Positions 1-10,185 are shown, counted from the first letter of the stretch. The stretch is 64,000 bases of DNA from Dendrolimus kikuchii (GCA_019925095.2 CM034406.1:15596388-15660387); one strand, 5' to 3'. Numbers and translations: made by a program. Notes: a model not told the origin generated them from the letters alone.

Positions 1-189
1 ATCATAAATAAACATACTTAAACTACATAATTTATAAATTAAATACACATACTTAAATTACTTTATAAATTAAATACATACATATTTATATATACATATG
101 TATATACTAAATAGTCTATAATATAAGAATTAGGAATAATTATTTAATTTAATTAATGGTAGGAAAATACATTTTTGTTCAAAATTAAT

Positions 190-660
190 CCTTTCGTTTA
201 GGTTGCCGTTTGACATTGCTTCACAGAAGCTTGTAAGGATCAATCCTTCAAGCTACACTATGATGTGGATACATACAGGTGTTGCTTTTTTTTCAAAATC
301 AGCTGATTGAAAATCTAACAGTACCATTTTAAGTCTTCATCAAGATAGGCCCAAGACTCCTTTGACTATTTTCGCTAGTCCTACTAGTATTATGAAAGTG
401 AAAGTTTGTAAGAATGTATGTTTGTTACTCTTTCATGCAAAAACTACTGAATGGATTTTGATGAAACTTTACAAAAATATAGCTTACACATCAGAATAAC
501 AAATAGGCTATAATTCATAAAAATATAGTGTGAATTATCCAAAATATAACGATTTTCCATCACCACAAGAGTTAAACCGTGGGGCGCAACTAGTTTCCTA
601 TAGTTTATGATTTGGCCCTGAAAGCCCACTTGAAAGATTCAGCCAGTATATAGATTTTAT
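190..660 (+). repeat. Dispersed repeat family I, copy 1 (split by a Helitron)
   Basis: Starts with 'ccgtttgacattgcttcaca', followed by 'gatcaatccttcaagcta', and ends near 'cccacttgaaagattc'. The same string of short motifs in the same order recurs at 5575-5860, 30075-30320 and, reversed, 29600-29795 and 41805-41885. The copy is interrupted at 'ttttcgcta' by the element at 379-593; the intact copy at 5.8 kb reads straight through this point. No coding capacity seen. Class unknown. Confidence 0.6.
379..593 (+). mobile_element. Short non-autonomous Helitron nested in repeat I
   Basis: Begins TCCTACTAGTATTATGAAAG, a variant of the 5' end (TCTATACTAATATTATAAA) seen at other Helitron-like loci in this window, and ends in CTAG followed by T at 590-593. 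It interrupts a dispersed repeat whose other copies lack it, which gives an empty-site comparison within the window. About 215 bp, no coding capacity. The base before TC is G rather than the expected A, so the left boundary may be off by a few bases. Confidence 0.55.
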
Positions 661-662
661 CT

Positions 663-915
663 ATGCAGGAACGGAAAAGAATACAATTTCCTGCGGCTGG
701 GCGGCCTGTCGTAAGAGGCGACATAAACAAGCCACCGCCAGGTCCTAGGGTATTTGCCTTACTGGATAATTACCACCGCTAGTCTAGAGCATGCCGGTAC
801 TAGTGACCAGGTTCCATTCTCCCTTTAGAGAGCCGCGGCACATTGATAGCGTCTTCGGTGTTACAAATATCCATATGCGATGCTAATTGCTTTTCATCAG
901 TCGTGCAATAAAAAG
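663..915 (+). repeat. SINE-like repeat family A, copy 1
   Basis: Diverged copy of the commonest repeat here. Landmarks in order: 'aatacaatttcctgcgg', 'gtcgtaagaggcgac', 'ggtagggtatttgcc', 'ccggtactagtgaccagg', 'gtgttacaaatatccata' and terminal 'gcaataaaaa'. I take the A-rich end as the 3' end, so this copy is sense on the plus strand. Untranslatable. Confidence 0.7.
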
Positions 916-996
916 TAAATGGATGGATATGAAGATTATTAGGGTTTTTTTTGCATGTGTGTTTGATGAATCATCAGTCATTTATTATATAATATA

Positions 997-1180
997 CTAG
1001 CTGATGCCCGCGAATTCGTCCGCGTGGTGCCGTTTTTTATCTATCCCACGGGAACTATTTAATTTTTCGGGATCAAAGTATCCTATATGTTGACCAGGGT
1101 TATAAGCTACCACCATACAAAATTTCATTTAAATCGGTCCAGTCGTGAGTCGGAGATTAGCCGGTAGAAAAATTTGAAAA
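997..1180 (-). mobile_element. Helitron 3'-end fragment
   Basis: Read on the minus strand the piece ends GCGGGCATCAGCTAGT, preceded by a short hairpin (CGCGGAC/GAATTCGCG type). This is the Helitron-like 3' end shared with 31550, 34479, 35643 and 44250. The 'tcccacgggaac' and 'aaatttcatttaaatcggt' motifs are shared with the full copy at 44250-44455. The 5' part is missing or diverged beyond about 1180. Confidence 0.55.
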
Positions 1181-1318
1181 AAATCTAAATTGTTTCTATT
1201 TCACTTATTACATCCCCTTGACTCGGTTTTTAGCATTTTTTAACATTGTACAGAAATTCGACCTCTACAATTTTATTATATGTATAGATTAATAGTGTTT
1301 TATTTGAATCGTTTCCAG

Positions 1319-1545
1319 CGTTTGTCAATTCGCCGGTGCCGTACAGAGAGTTGTACTCGACCACTCTGCGCATGGTGGGCGAGCTGTGCGCGGGCCGCAG
1401 TGCGCGCGCGCACGAGCTGTGCGGGCGCGCCGCCGCGCTCGTGGCCCGCGCGGGCGCGCTGCTGGCGGCCGAGGCGGCGGCGGGCGACGGCGACCACGGC
1501 TGGGAGATGCGCGACAGGCTCGAAGCGCTCTCCAATTATTTAGAA
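1319..1545 (+). CDS. Penultimate coding exon of an unidentified gene (partial gene, starts left of window)
   Basis: A 227-nt exon bounded by acceptor 'gtttccag' and donor 'gtcagt'. It carries two bases of a split codon and 75 codons, ending in phase 0, matching the next exon at 3335. The peptide is alanine- and arginine-rich in its middle (a run of Ala/Arg/Gly with HELCGR and DGDHGW) and looks helical. The exon is very GC-rich (roughly 70% by eye), unlike its AT-rich surroundings and unlike the next exon. The N-terminal exons lie outside the window. A tentative match is the C-terminal region of the NatB auxiliary subunit (NAA25/Psidin), based on the helical, lysine-rich style of the joined tail, but I cannot confirm it. 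Real exon status rests on matched splice sites and frame. Confidence 0.7.
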
Positions 1546-1584
1546 GTCAGTCACTTATCTTGCTCTCTAAACAAAAGTAACAGA

Positions 1585-2270
1585 TTTTTTTTTTTGAGGC
1601 AGGGGGAAATATGTTTCGTACACTACCGAGTCCTTTACTGGGATTAGACTAAAGCAATGAGAGTTATCAGATATAACAGAGTCAATTGCTGGCTTGTACG
1701 GATACTCAGCAAGGTACCCCTAAGGGTAACCCATGAGCCACTACTCCACTAAAACCCCCTTCCTTCCATGTGCCCTGCGCTGGTGGTAGGAATAGCGTGA
1801 GACTTGGGACGTAGTTACGCTCACACAAATCCCGCGCATTAGTGCGTGAGAATGCCCCGGGAGAGGCAAACTCACTTTGTCAACAGGGGTCGCTTCCTCC
1901 GCACCCCAGATGTTGGAGGACCAAAAGCTAAGGAATTTGTGCTAACATGCCATGTTGAATATCTTCTTCTGGAAGACAAGCGATTTCCGCAACTCGTTTA
2001 CATAGCGCCTATTTTGCGTGCAAGGGTGGATGAAGACTTCATCCTGCCCTGCGCCTCCAGGAAGTCCACCAATTTCTTGACGTCACTGAAGACTTCCCGG
2101 AGGCTACCTAGGGCCTCCAGATACTTAGCACTGTAATAACTAGTCTCAGCCATGATCGACTGACCCTTAAGATTCTCCTGGAGAAACGCAGGTTTGCTCT
2201 GGGTACTGCCAGTTTGGCTTGCCTGCATTCCTCTAGATTGTCCCAAAGTTGTTGATGTAAGAATGGTCCT
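1585..2270 (-). mobile_element. 5'-truncated non-LTR (LINE-like) insertion with poly(A), antisense to the host gene
   Basis: An 11-base T run at 1585-1595 is the poly(A) tail of a minus-strand insert. Next to it is a GC-richer tail ('cctaagggtaacccatgagc' on plus) of a kind common in insect LINE untranslated ends. Further in, a minus-strand frame (about 2265-1998, TAA stop) encodes about 88 residues including SLREVFSDVKKLVDF and ends KIGAM; I do not recognise it. A possible splice acceptor 'gatattcag' precedes this frame, so an antisense exon is the alternative reading. It lies only 40 bp downstream of the 1545 donor site. Confidence 0.45.
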
Positions 2271-2759
2271 GAATATCAAAATGTTACATAAATAAAACAG
2301 TGAAAACATCAAACTAAAACAAAACTAATGAATAATACTGTCAAAAATCGACTGTTAGTGTGCGCTTAGGGACTATGGTTATATCTAAGTTCGATATATT
2401 TATTAAAGAAAACTCCAAAATAAATTATTCAATCACCCACTTATTCAATCACCCACATATCATTTTCACCAATTGACATTACATCATATCAATTTTCTAT
2501 ATTGTCAAAACATATATTCTCCAAAGAGATTCTACACTCAGAAATGGAAATGGACAGGACATATGCTCATATGCTCATTAGGCTCCGATAGATTTAATAA
2601 CAAAAATTATATTTTTAGGACCTAGGTGCCGACAAAAAGGAATTCACACCTGCAGTCCTATAGAAACACATTTTATTACCTTTTCGGCATTTGGACTTCT
2701 TTTGTTTACTTTGTGTTTAAAATTTGTGATTAGAAAAACAGCCCATTGTGCATTGTAAT
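2271..2759. other. AT-rich intronic sequence, nothing recognised
   Basis: Intron of the plus-strand gene. No open frame of note, no recognised repeat. Confidence 0.6.
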
Positions 2760-3055
2760 CTTTTATGGTAGTCATTAGCCAGGTGTGATTCTAAGAACTT
2801 CAGTCCACGCGAGCGAGAGACATATTGTATTTGTGCAGTATAAAGCAATGCCCTAATGGAGAGATCGTCAGTCTAGCGATAGCCACAAGCGAAGCAGGAC
2901 GTTAGTGTCTTTGCGCGTGTGATTGAATCGTGCATTACGTTTGGACTGGTTGTGATCACTTATATTTGTACCTGTGTTATACGTGTTTGTATAGTTCTAA
3001 TAAACTCTATAGTAATTCCAACGGCATTTTAATTCGAGTCCCGCAACTCTTAATT
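2760..3055 (+). mobile_element. LTR fragment (solo LTR or remnant)
   Basis: Contains a TATA-like 'gtataaagc' (about 2838), an initiator-like 'gtcagtctag' about 30 bp further on, and 'aataaact' as a poly(A) signal near 3000, then 'aattcgagtcccgc'. A second copy on the opposite strand at 50075-50480 shares 'tcattagccaggtgtg', 'tttgtacctgtg', 'cgtgtttgtatagttctaat' and the same end. Promoter, initiator and poly(A) signal in 200 bp, repeated at two loci, fits a retroviral-type LTR. No internal coding part adjoins it. Confidence 0.6.
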
Positions 3056-3059
3056 ATAT

Positions 3060-3290
3060 CATTAAAATAAACAAATTGGGGTAGACTAAATAATACATAC
3101 ATACATAGATACATAACTTCACGCCAGTTCCCTTGCGGGATAGGCACGAACAACAACAACAACTAAATAATAACTTTAACATTACTGACATTGCTTGACA
3201 TCTTTGTCTTTCGTGATCACGGCTACTGAAAGTGGCCGACTCATCGAAATAAAAAACAAAAATTCTGCGCTTAAAGTCTTTATGTAATCT
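3060..3290 (+). repeat. Dispersed repeat family D, copy 1 (interrupted by an RTE tail)
   Basis: Shares 'ctttaacattactgacattg', 'cttgacatctttgtctt', 'gtgatcacggctactgaaa' and 'gtggccga' in order with 34785-35000, 37947-38140 and 56537-56768. It is split at 3096-3161 by an RTE fragment with an 11-bp duplication. It sits just upstream of the acceptor of the final exon at 3335. Confidence 0.65.
3096..3161 (-). mobile_element. Severely 5'-truncated RTE-type retrotransposon tail with 11-bp target duplication
   Basis: On the minus strand it reads the last bases of the RTE family (gcctatcccgcaagggaact, then ggcgtgaagttatg) and a (TATG)n-like tail. It is flanked by perfect 11-bp direct repeats ACTAAATAATA at 3085-3095 and 3162-3172. 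Only about 66 bp were inserted. The longer copy at 53030-53475 shows that this tail follows a reverse-transcriptase C-terminus. Confidence 0.8.
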
Positions 3291-3334
3291 TAAATATATA
3301 TGATATAACATTTGTTTGTTTTTTAAATTTCCAG

Positions 3335-3700
3335 TTCATCGGCATAATGACATTCTTACTTGGCGTCTGCAACGAACTAGTCGCTCCAACGAATGCAACC
3401 AACACAAAGAAATCCAAAAAGAAAACGCACCAGTCTCCGGACGAGATAAGGACCGTCGAATTACTGAACAAACTGAATGAGTGTGTACAAAATACTATCA
3501 GTTTCATTGAAAATTTATTGGATCAGTGGCCGAAATATGATTTCTCTTTGTCATTAGAAGAAGAATTTTCAATGATGAGTATCGGAGAGAACATTCAGCT
3601 GGTGAAAAGTAAACTCGAAGATGGACTCGATAACGTATTGTGCGTAGTTAGATATATATTAAAAAATAGGAGTAAATATCTCAAAACATTGGTGCAGTGA
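3335..3700 (+). CDS. Terminal coding exon of the unidentified plus-strand gene
   Basis: Acceptor 'aaatttccag' at 3334, open for 121 codons and stopped by TGA at 3698-3700; it joins the previous exon in phase 0. The peptide starts with a hydrophobic helix (FIGIMTFLLGVCNELV), then a lysine-rich linker (NTKKSKKKTHQ) and two probable amphipathic helices (VELLNKLNECVQNTISFIEN; IQLVKSKLEDGLDNVL), ending KYLKTLVQ. A helical C-terminus with a polylysine linker would suit a TPR-type scaffold such as NAA25/Psidin, the NatB auxiliary subunit, but this is a guess from style. It is AT-rich, in contrast to the preceding exon. A candidate poly(A) signal AATAAA is at 4133-4138. Confidence 0.75.
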   Translation, partial: FIGIMTFLLGVCNELVAPTNATNTKKSKKKTHQSPDEIRTVELLNKLNECVQNTISFIENLLDQWPKYDFSLSLEEEFSMMSIGENIQLVKSKLEDGLDNVLCVVRYILKNRSKYLKTLVQ

Positions 3701-4226
3701 CGGTAATAATATGAAATTTATTAATATATAAACATGGGGTGACTTTGGACATTTGTTCTTGGAAGCCTAGTGAATGAACTGATTTTTGGTGAATTTGATT
3801 TTTTTTTTTATCCCGAAAAGTGGTAGATTCTGCAAGATTACAGTTTCGAAAGGAGATGGGGTCTTTTGGGTCAAAGAAATGTAATGATTTGAGATATGGT
3901 TTTAAAAAAAAAGCCTCATATTTTTCTATTACTATATGGAAAATATCAGCCCTAAATTCTATGGGGAAGACAAGAAATCTTAAAAATAAGGTCACAAATA
4001 GATAAATATTTGATTACCATAATCAATTTATGTAAATGAATTTCAAAAATTAATAATATGAAACACTTACGCCACACGAATTAATTCATTCAAAATAACA
4101 AAACCCACTACAATTATGAAGAATATCAACATAATAAAATAAGGTAAAACACTCTCATCTTATTACAATCTGGGCCCTAGATAGTGTGAAAATGTGCCCG
4201 TCTCCTTTAGGCAAGCGCAACGTGAA
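3701..4226. other. 3' UTR and downstream flank of the plus-strand gene
   Basis: AT-rich, no open frame of note. Contains the first AATAAA downstream of the stop at 4133-4138, so the transcript probably ends near 4150-4170. Confidence 0.4.
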
Positions 4227-4456
4227 CAGCTGTGCAATTTGAAGATCGAGCAAGTGCATTCTATAAAATTTTATACCAAAGCATAAAAATATGTCATAAA
4301 CTTGAATGATATCCCATTTCAACACTTTATAAGGTTTATTAAAATTGATACCATATTTTGATAGTGTTTATATATTTTGGTAAGCACAATATATGAACAA
4401 ATACCAAGTATGACTTAAAAAATGTCAGTTGCTAGGTTTTGAAATAGTACAGTTGA
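4227..4456. mobile_element. MITE family H, copy 1
   Basis: Begins 'agctgtgcaattt' and ends 'gctaggttttgaaatagtac', which is the reverse complement of the same terminal motif with mismatches. The copy at 22210-22456 has the cleaner terminal repeat (TGCAATTTCAAAACCTA) and shares internal 'atattttgata' and 'aagcaca' landmarks. No coding capacity; superfamily not assigned. Confidence 0.6.
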
Positions 4457-4504
4457 GCTTGTAGAGTCATAGCTCATTAGTCACAAGCACCGCTTTCCAC
4501 GGGC

Positions 4505-4695
4505 GGACGCCGCGTTGTCAACGAGTGTACGGAGCGTGATCCGCGAAATGACTAATCTGTCAGCGATTAATACTCAATCTATACGTGAATCATTCTGAGC
4601 AGCGCGTTGTCAATAAGTGAACGTGATGTGAACCACGAATTGACGATTGGTCTGTTAGCGATTATTACTCGGCCTATACGTGAATCACTGTGCAG
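4505..4695. repeat. Two-unit tandem duplication, about 92 bp period
   Basis: Unit 1 starts 'gcgttgtcaacgagtg' (4512) and unit 2 starts 'gcgttgtcaataagtg' (4604). Both continue with 'gtgatgtgaacc' or 'gtgatccgcg', then 'ctgt(c/t)agcgatta' and 'tatacgtgaatca'. The units differ at many bases, so the duplication is old. It is GC-richer than its flanks. Confidence 0.65.
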
Positions 4696-5574
4696 GTGGA
4701 TTGTCACCGAGTTGTTCACTCGCCGTCCGCGCATGGATGACTTGCGAATGAGGCATTACGGGTAATGCAACTCGTCGATACATAGCAAAAACTAATAACA
4801 CTCAAAAATAAAACCTGTATAGTTTGTAGTGATCCAAGTGTAGGCCGCGCCAAACGGTATTTTATAATAAATAAATTACTGCGCAGCCTTTTATAGATAA
4901 TCGAAACTCATCAAGTTTGGCGCGGACTATGTCTGATTTGCATGTCAAGAGTCCATTTTTAGTCGATTTTTGTTCGGCCTTTCCCGTGCGATTAATGGGG
5001 GTTATCTAGAATTTTATATTATCTAAGTGTAAAATATATTTTTTAATAAATACCATACACGTATAGAATGGATTGAGCAATATACCCTTTCTCTTACTTT
5101 ACCGCATGGAGGGGAGGAATATGGAGAATTATGTTGTATGGGGGACAAATTGAAAAAGTGTCCACCTGTAAACAACAAGTTATTGTTCGAAGACTCGCCG
5201 AAATAGCGCTAGCGTAGCGAATGGGAATGATATGAATTTAGCAACAGTTATAAACAGAGTGAAGTGTGCCGAGTTGAAAAATTTAATACCTTTGATGATT
5301 AGTATAGTTGAGAAAATTAAATTATATATTTTTGTCAATTAATTTCTCAATTAACAATGTGTAACTTTGGGTTAAGGATGCAGAAGACTTTCAAAATCTA
5401 AATAAATCATCCCATTAAAATATAGACATATTTTTTTGTACCCAAAATTTGAATAAAAACGGCTATCCTACTCTAATAATTTGTTGCACCGTTTTCCACT
5501 TGCCAACATGGCGCCACCTATATTGGCTGCTTTACAACGGACACTTTGATACACTGAGAATGGTCCTCCTTATT
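4696..5574. other. Nothing recognised
   Basis: AT-rich sequence without a convincing exon, RNA gene or repeat. Confidence 0.5.
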
Positions 5575-5860
5575 TCTACTTCTACTTACTTAGTTTTCCA
5601 TTTGACATTCTTTCACAGAAATTGATCCTTACAAGCTAAACTATGATTTGGTATAATAAAACAGTGTGTATTATTTATCCAAAATTAGCTGATACGATTC
5701 CTGACAAAGGTATTTGGTTTTTCAAAAATTTAATGATTCGAACGAGTGATTCGTTTTCGTCAAAATTGACCACAAGACTTCTTTGAATAATTTTCGCTAT
5801 GTTATAAATTTGGCCATGGAAGCCCACTTGAAAAATTCTTTCTGTATACACAAGTCTACA
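5575..5860 (+). repeat. Dispersed repeat family I, copy 2 (uninterrupted)
   Basis: Reads 'ttccatttgacattctttca', 'gatccttacaagctaaacta', 'tttttcaaaaatttaatgat', 'attttcgctatgttataaat' and 'gcccacttgaaaaattc'. It serves as the uninterrupted reference for copy 1 at 190-660. Confidence 0.65.
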
Positions 5861-5929
5861 AAGAACACCTATCTCTACGTATGGTGTCTTTGTTTCAGAC
5901 TTCCTTTGCTTAGACCATAGTATTATTTT

Positions 5930-6165
5930 TGTTTTTTTTTTTATTGCTGAAGCACTGCATACATACTGACGGCCCAACTATGATGGAAAGTGGTTACCCT
6001 CGCCTATGGATTAGCAATACTAGAGGTGCTGTCAATGTGCTGCCGACAAACTGGAACCTGGCCACTGATGCAGGAACACAACTCAAAAGTTGTTATGGCG
6101 GCGTACTCTAGACCAGGGATGGTAGCCATCCTGGCGGACAAATGCCCTACCACCTGGCTAAATAA
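5930..6165 (-). repeat. SINE-like repeat family A, copy 2
   Basis: Opens on plus with a T run and 'ttattgctgaagcac' (the A-rich 3' end on minus), then 'gatggaaagtggttaccc', 'cgcctatgga', 'ggaacctggccactgatgc', 'gttatggcggcgtactctag' and 'ccctaccacctggct'. It is truncated at its 5' end. Confidence 0.75.
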
Positions 6166-7144
6166 CAATAATATTAGGTAAATTCATTTTCAGTGTAGTG
6201 ACACTGATACATTAATCACAACTCTCTGACAGAATAAAGCTATTAGGTTTCAAATGTTACTTTGCCACAGTTAAGTATGATTTTATGTACATGAGTATAA
6301 GCATGTTAAAAAAATATATATTAAGAAATGTAGTGTTGGACTCTGTTACAAAATTTAACAATCTGTAGAATAAAGTCAAAATGAATGAGCAGGTGATCCT
6401 TCTTTTCTATAAATTTGTAGTGAATTCTAGAAAGAGACTGCCCAATTGCTGTATCCTTCTCACACTCCTCTGCCCACATTCACTTCAAAGGTAGATAGGG
6501 TACACTCAGTCCGTTCTCTATGACTATGATAAATACATATCTTGTAAATAGTTTGGTTTGCTTAAGTGTATATTACGAGTCTTTTGGCTAAGATTTAATA
6601 TGTTTGCAATTCCTAAATAACTCTTGTATTATTATATTTTAAACAATAACTTTATTTTTCATAAATTGTTAAAGTATTTATGCTTGGAAATGAAATAGAT
6701 ATTATCTAAGTTATTAAATGAAATTTAATTTTATTTTATTATATATTTTAACGCTCCTCAGATGAAATGGTTTTAAGGTGATTGTAATTTTTTTAGAGCT
6801 TTAATTGTGTCTATGGTAATTGATTATCTTGATGACCATAGACAATATTTGCAGGTATTGCTAATTTTGACATAAGAACTTGTTTAAATGCTACATACGT
6901 TTTGGAATAGTTCAATTAAAGCACACTTTGGACTTCGTATATTATTCTGTATATTTAAATTTTTGTTTAAATTGACGAGTTTTAATATTATATTTTTATG
7001 AAGCAAGAGGACTGCAAACACATGTTGCAATAAATTCTAACATTTTTACGTATAAATACATAAGAAGTACAGGCGTTGAAATAACGCCTTATCATCTTTT
7101 AAAATATCATGACAGAAATAATTTTAATTACGTTTCCAACAATA
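6166..7144. other. Nothing recognised
   Basis: AT-rich, no convincing coding or structured feature. Confidence 0.5.
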
Positions 7145-7395
7145 ACACAGGTCCAGAAAAAAAAGGTAGGGATGTGTTGGGGTTCAGACTATCATTTTCT
7201 GGCGTATTTTTTTCCGCTGGATACGAATTTAAGATCCGAAGGAAAAACGATAAAAATCGAGATCTTTTGAGTTTTTCTCGATTATTTGCTCATTGACCCC
7301 CAAATCTGACTTCTGATTCGTGTTCAACGGGAAAAAATACGCAAAAAAAATCATATCCTGACACCCAGCACACACATTTTTTTGTGGACCTGTGT
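7145..7395. mobile_element. MITE family G, copy 1 (long terminal inverted repeats)
   Basis: The two ends are inverted copies of each other over roughly 80 bp: ACACAGGTCC with an A run, 'tctggcgtatttttt', 'cgctggatacgaat' on the left; the reverse complement on the right reads ACACAGGTCCACAAAAAAAT, 'gcgtattttttcccgtt', 'gaacacgaatc'. A second, longer copy is at 36546-36971. No transposase; the superfamily is not evident. Confidence 0.75.
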
Positions 7396-7570
7396 AAAAT
7401 GCCCTATTTGAATCCCTATCTCTACCTACTTATGACATCATAAGTAAGTACGCTCGTGCAAAATATATGAAGGCTGGGACGTTCTGTAGGTTTATAAAAG
7501 TATCTCAGTTTTAAAACATTATTGTTTGGTAAAATATGAGTTTTCGTATTGCCGCAAGACGTACGATTTA

Positions 7571-7625
7571 ATTGAAGCTTTGAGGGTTATATAGGCCCGG
7601 CCTATATAACCCTCAAAGCCTCAAT
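7571..7625. repeat. Near-perfect palindrome with one-base spacer
   Basis: Left arm 7577-7597 (GCTTTGAGGGTTATATAGGC plus C) and right arm 7599-7619 are exact reverse complements, 21 bp each, around a single C at 7598. With one mismatch the arms extend to about 27 bp (7571-7625). A one-base spacer cannot form a normal RNA loop, so this is better seen as a DNA palindrome. It matches no other repeat in the window. Confidence 0.9.
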
Positions 7626-7767
7626 TTATATAAAATATTATTCTGAAATTTTAATATTCACGAATAAACATTTGCTAAATGCACAAACCGAGCAAATCAT
7701 AGTTAAAAAGCATGGGAGCATATATCCAGAAATGCCATTTAGACTATTTTAGGGTTTTACTCTATCA

Positions 7768-7858
7768 AGTGAGGTGTGTAAGAATAAGCCTGAATGGCGC
7801 TCTGTTGTTCGTGCCTACCCCGCAAGGGAACTGGCGTGAAGTTATGTATGTATGTACT
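7768..7858 (+). mobile_element. RTE-type retrotransposon 3' tail
   Basis: Reads 'gaggtgtgtaagaataagcc', 'cgtgcctaccccgcaaggga' and 'actggcgtgaagttatg', then ATGT repeats. In the longer copy at 53039-53410 this is the end of a reverse-transcriptase frame, so only the last 25 or so codons plus tail remain here. Confidence 0.75.
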
Positions 7859-7894
7859 CTATCAACATAGACGAGAATTAACACTTGAAATAAT

Positions 7895-8260
7895 ACGTTT
7901 CCCGGCAATGCGTTTACAACGCCCTTGGTGTTGCGAACGTCCATAGACGGCAGGTGGTAGGGCATTTGCCCGACTGGATGGCTACCACCCCTGATCTAAA
8001 GTATGTCGTCATAACAACCTTGAGTTGTATTCCGGCATTAGTGGCCAGGTTTCAGTGTCCCTTTAGAGAGCGGCAGCGCATTTGTAGCACCTTTGGTGTT
8101 GCAAATGTCCATAGGCGATGGTAACCGCTTTCCATCAAGTGGGCCGTCTGCCTGACTGCTGAACTCGTGCAATAAAAAAAAAGGAAAAAAAAGACGGCGG
8201 TGACCACTTTCCATAAGGTGGGCCGTCTGTCTGTTTGTCACCTCTGGGCAATAAAAAACG
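7895..8260 (+). repeat. SINE-like repeat family A, composite of a full copy and two fragments
   Basis: A middle fragment (7895-7945), a nearly full copy (7945-8180, with 'ggtggtagggcatttgcccg', 'ccggcattagtggccagg', 'ttgcaaatgtccataggcga', 'gtgggccgtctgcctgac' and terminal 'gcaataaaaaaa') and a further 3' piece ending 'gggcaataaaaaacg' near 8255. Repeated insertion of the same family into itself is the simplest reading. Confidence 0.75.
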
Positions 8261-9597
8261 CATCGCATTTTATATATCAATTAGTAAATTTTAAACTGTA
8301 CCTATTGAGTTTGATGTTGATTCTAAAATAGGAGATAAAATATTAAAATTTTACATTATTATATATTTGTGTGTGCGCGGATCAGAAGTTAAAAAAATCC
8401 CGGATATTCTATAGACACGAAACCGTCTAATAACAAAAAATAAATACTATACACTCACCCAAAACCCCGTCGACTAAGAACCTCCACCTTGGCTTCATAA
8501 GTATATATCTTGAAACTAGATCAATCAATAATTCAAACAATAACAATCACTTTTCAGGGCAACCGCCATTTAGTTTGTTTCAACAACACACTGTACTTAA
8601 CAAAAATCTTATTATTTCTTACATGTCGGTCTATTTAACACCGCAAACGAAGCAGACGACATAATGGCGGCATCTTTATGAAGTAAATCATCATTATAGG
8701 GACAGAGATAGATACTTATACAAACAGAGAAGGAAATATTTGCATATGTATCAAATGTGTATTAAAGTTAGAACAAGAGATGGGGTTACCATGACTAAAA
8801 AAGCATTGTTTTATATTAAATAATAATTCTTATCGTATATGTTTTTGCCAAATAAAGCTGATGTTGTTCAAATAAAATTATGGGATTTTTTTAAAAAATC
8901 TAATAAAATATGATTAATTCTTTAAGACTACTTAAATACAAATATATTTTAACGTAGAAGTTTGAAGCTAAGAAACAAATCTGCAGACAAACATATACAT
9001 TTATTATATATACGCAAACTAAATAACTTCCGCATGTTTTATGGATAATAATACCGACTAATCGGGCTGATCTTAGAAACCCATAATCACTCAAACCATC
9101 AATAATTAATGAAATTGTTCATTCGATTTTACGCTTTAACTTCTGTGTTCCAGGGAGCTAGGCGGGCCATACCTTAGTTCACTTAACCACAGACAGTCAA
9201 ATATTTGCACATTAAAATAAACGACGATAGAAGTGAAGTAAAAATGTAGTCGGCAAAGAGCTGTAAAATTTAAAAGTTAGAAAATTATTTCAGAGCTAAT
9301 AATATCCTTTGTAGTTTGTGAGTTATTAATTAAGTAGTAGTCTAATATCCAAAAGGCCGCATAGATTCTGAAAAGAGAAAGCATTTGTTATTATTAAATG
9401 AAGGTGAAAAACAATATTTTATGTTTGAAATGCATACTATTTAAATATTCTCTTTTTTTTTTTCATATTCTCCCAATCATTTGAGATCTACACAATGTCT
9501 TTTACCATTTATATCTTGGCTAACGTCCAATATTACACCACAAATTATCATGTCATCATTCACACAATCCATCCATTTCTTTTTTGCTCTAAAATAA
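8261..9597. other. Nothing recognised
   Basis: AT-rich intergenic sequence with no convincing feature. Confidence 0.5.
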
Positions 9598-10185
9598 TTT
9601 TTTTTTTAGACGGGCAAGCCAATAGAGGACCATAGGGGGAAAAGTCGCGACCCGTGTGTGGGGTTCGCCAAGTCGGGGTGGCACTAGAATCTAGACAAAA
9701 CTAAAGATGCTATTGCCACTCTATAGTTAGAGATACCCACTAAAACCCGTAGCTGTTCCATCTAAAGCTTTATGTCAGGGCTACGGATATATGGCTTAGC
9801 CCCTCCGCTAGCCTTGGCAGGCAGTGGCCAATCGGCCTCATCCACTGTCGGGGAAGTACTTACAAGTTTTATCCCCCTACATCTTCGAACTCTTTACGCG
9901 TGGGGGGGGGGGGGGGGTTCATGAGTCGCCCCACGGGAGGAGAGGTGAGCGCGCGCAAAACACGTCGCGCCCCCATCTTGACGGCATAACGGCAGGTGAG
10001 ACCCTTTTCACCAGAGGAAAGTTCACGGCGGCCGAAGCTCCGAACTGGCTCTCCAGCGCTGACACGTCCGTCCTCCTTTGGCGGGAGCGGAGCAATGACG
10101 TGCGCTCACGCTCCTACTCCGCCTCCTCCTTTGCAAGCATAATGTGCTCGCCGTGGAACGAGACGGTGTCCCATCTGGTCTACAT
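9598..10185 (-). mobile_element. R1-clade retrotransposon 3' end (remnant ORF2 tail and 3' UTR)
   Basis: The T run at 9598-9607 is a poly(A) tail on minus. The 3' UTR shares 'gccaagtcggggtggcacta' (plus) with the element at 39690. The upper part translates on minus to a short ORF2 tail with WDTVSFHGEHIMLAKEEAE, then an in-frame stop and ERERT. This aligns with the WDAAAFFYEIVMSAKEEAER segment of the 40-kb copy. A 15-base G run sits at about 9902-9917. Coding function is lost. Confidence 0.7.

Noticed and set aside
1230..1535. Ala/Ser-rich minus-strand frames over the GC-rich exon
   Set aside because: Shadow of the plus-strand exon, which has matched splice sites and phase continuity with 3335-3700.
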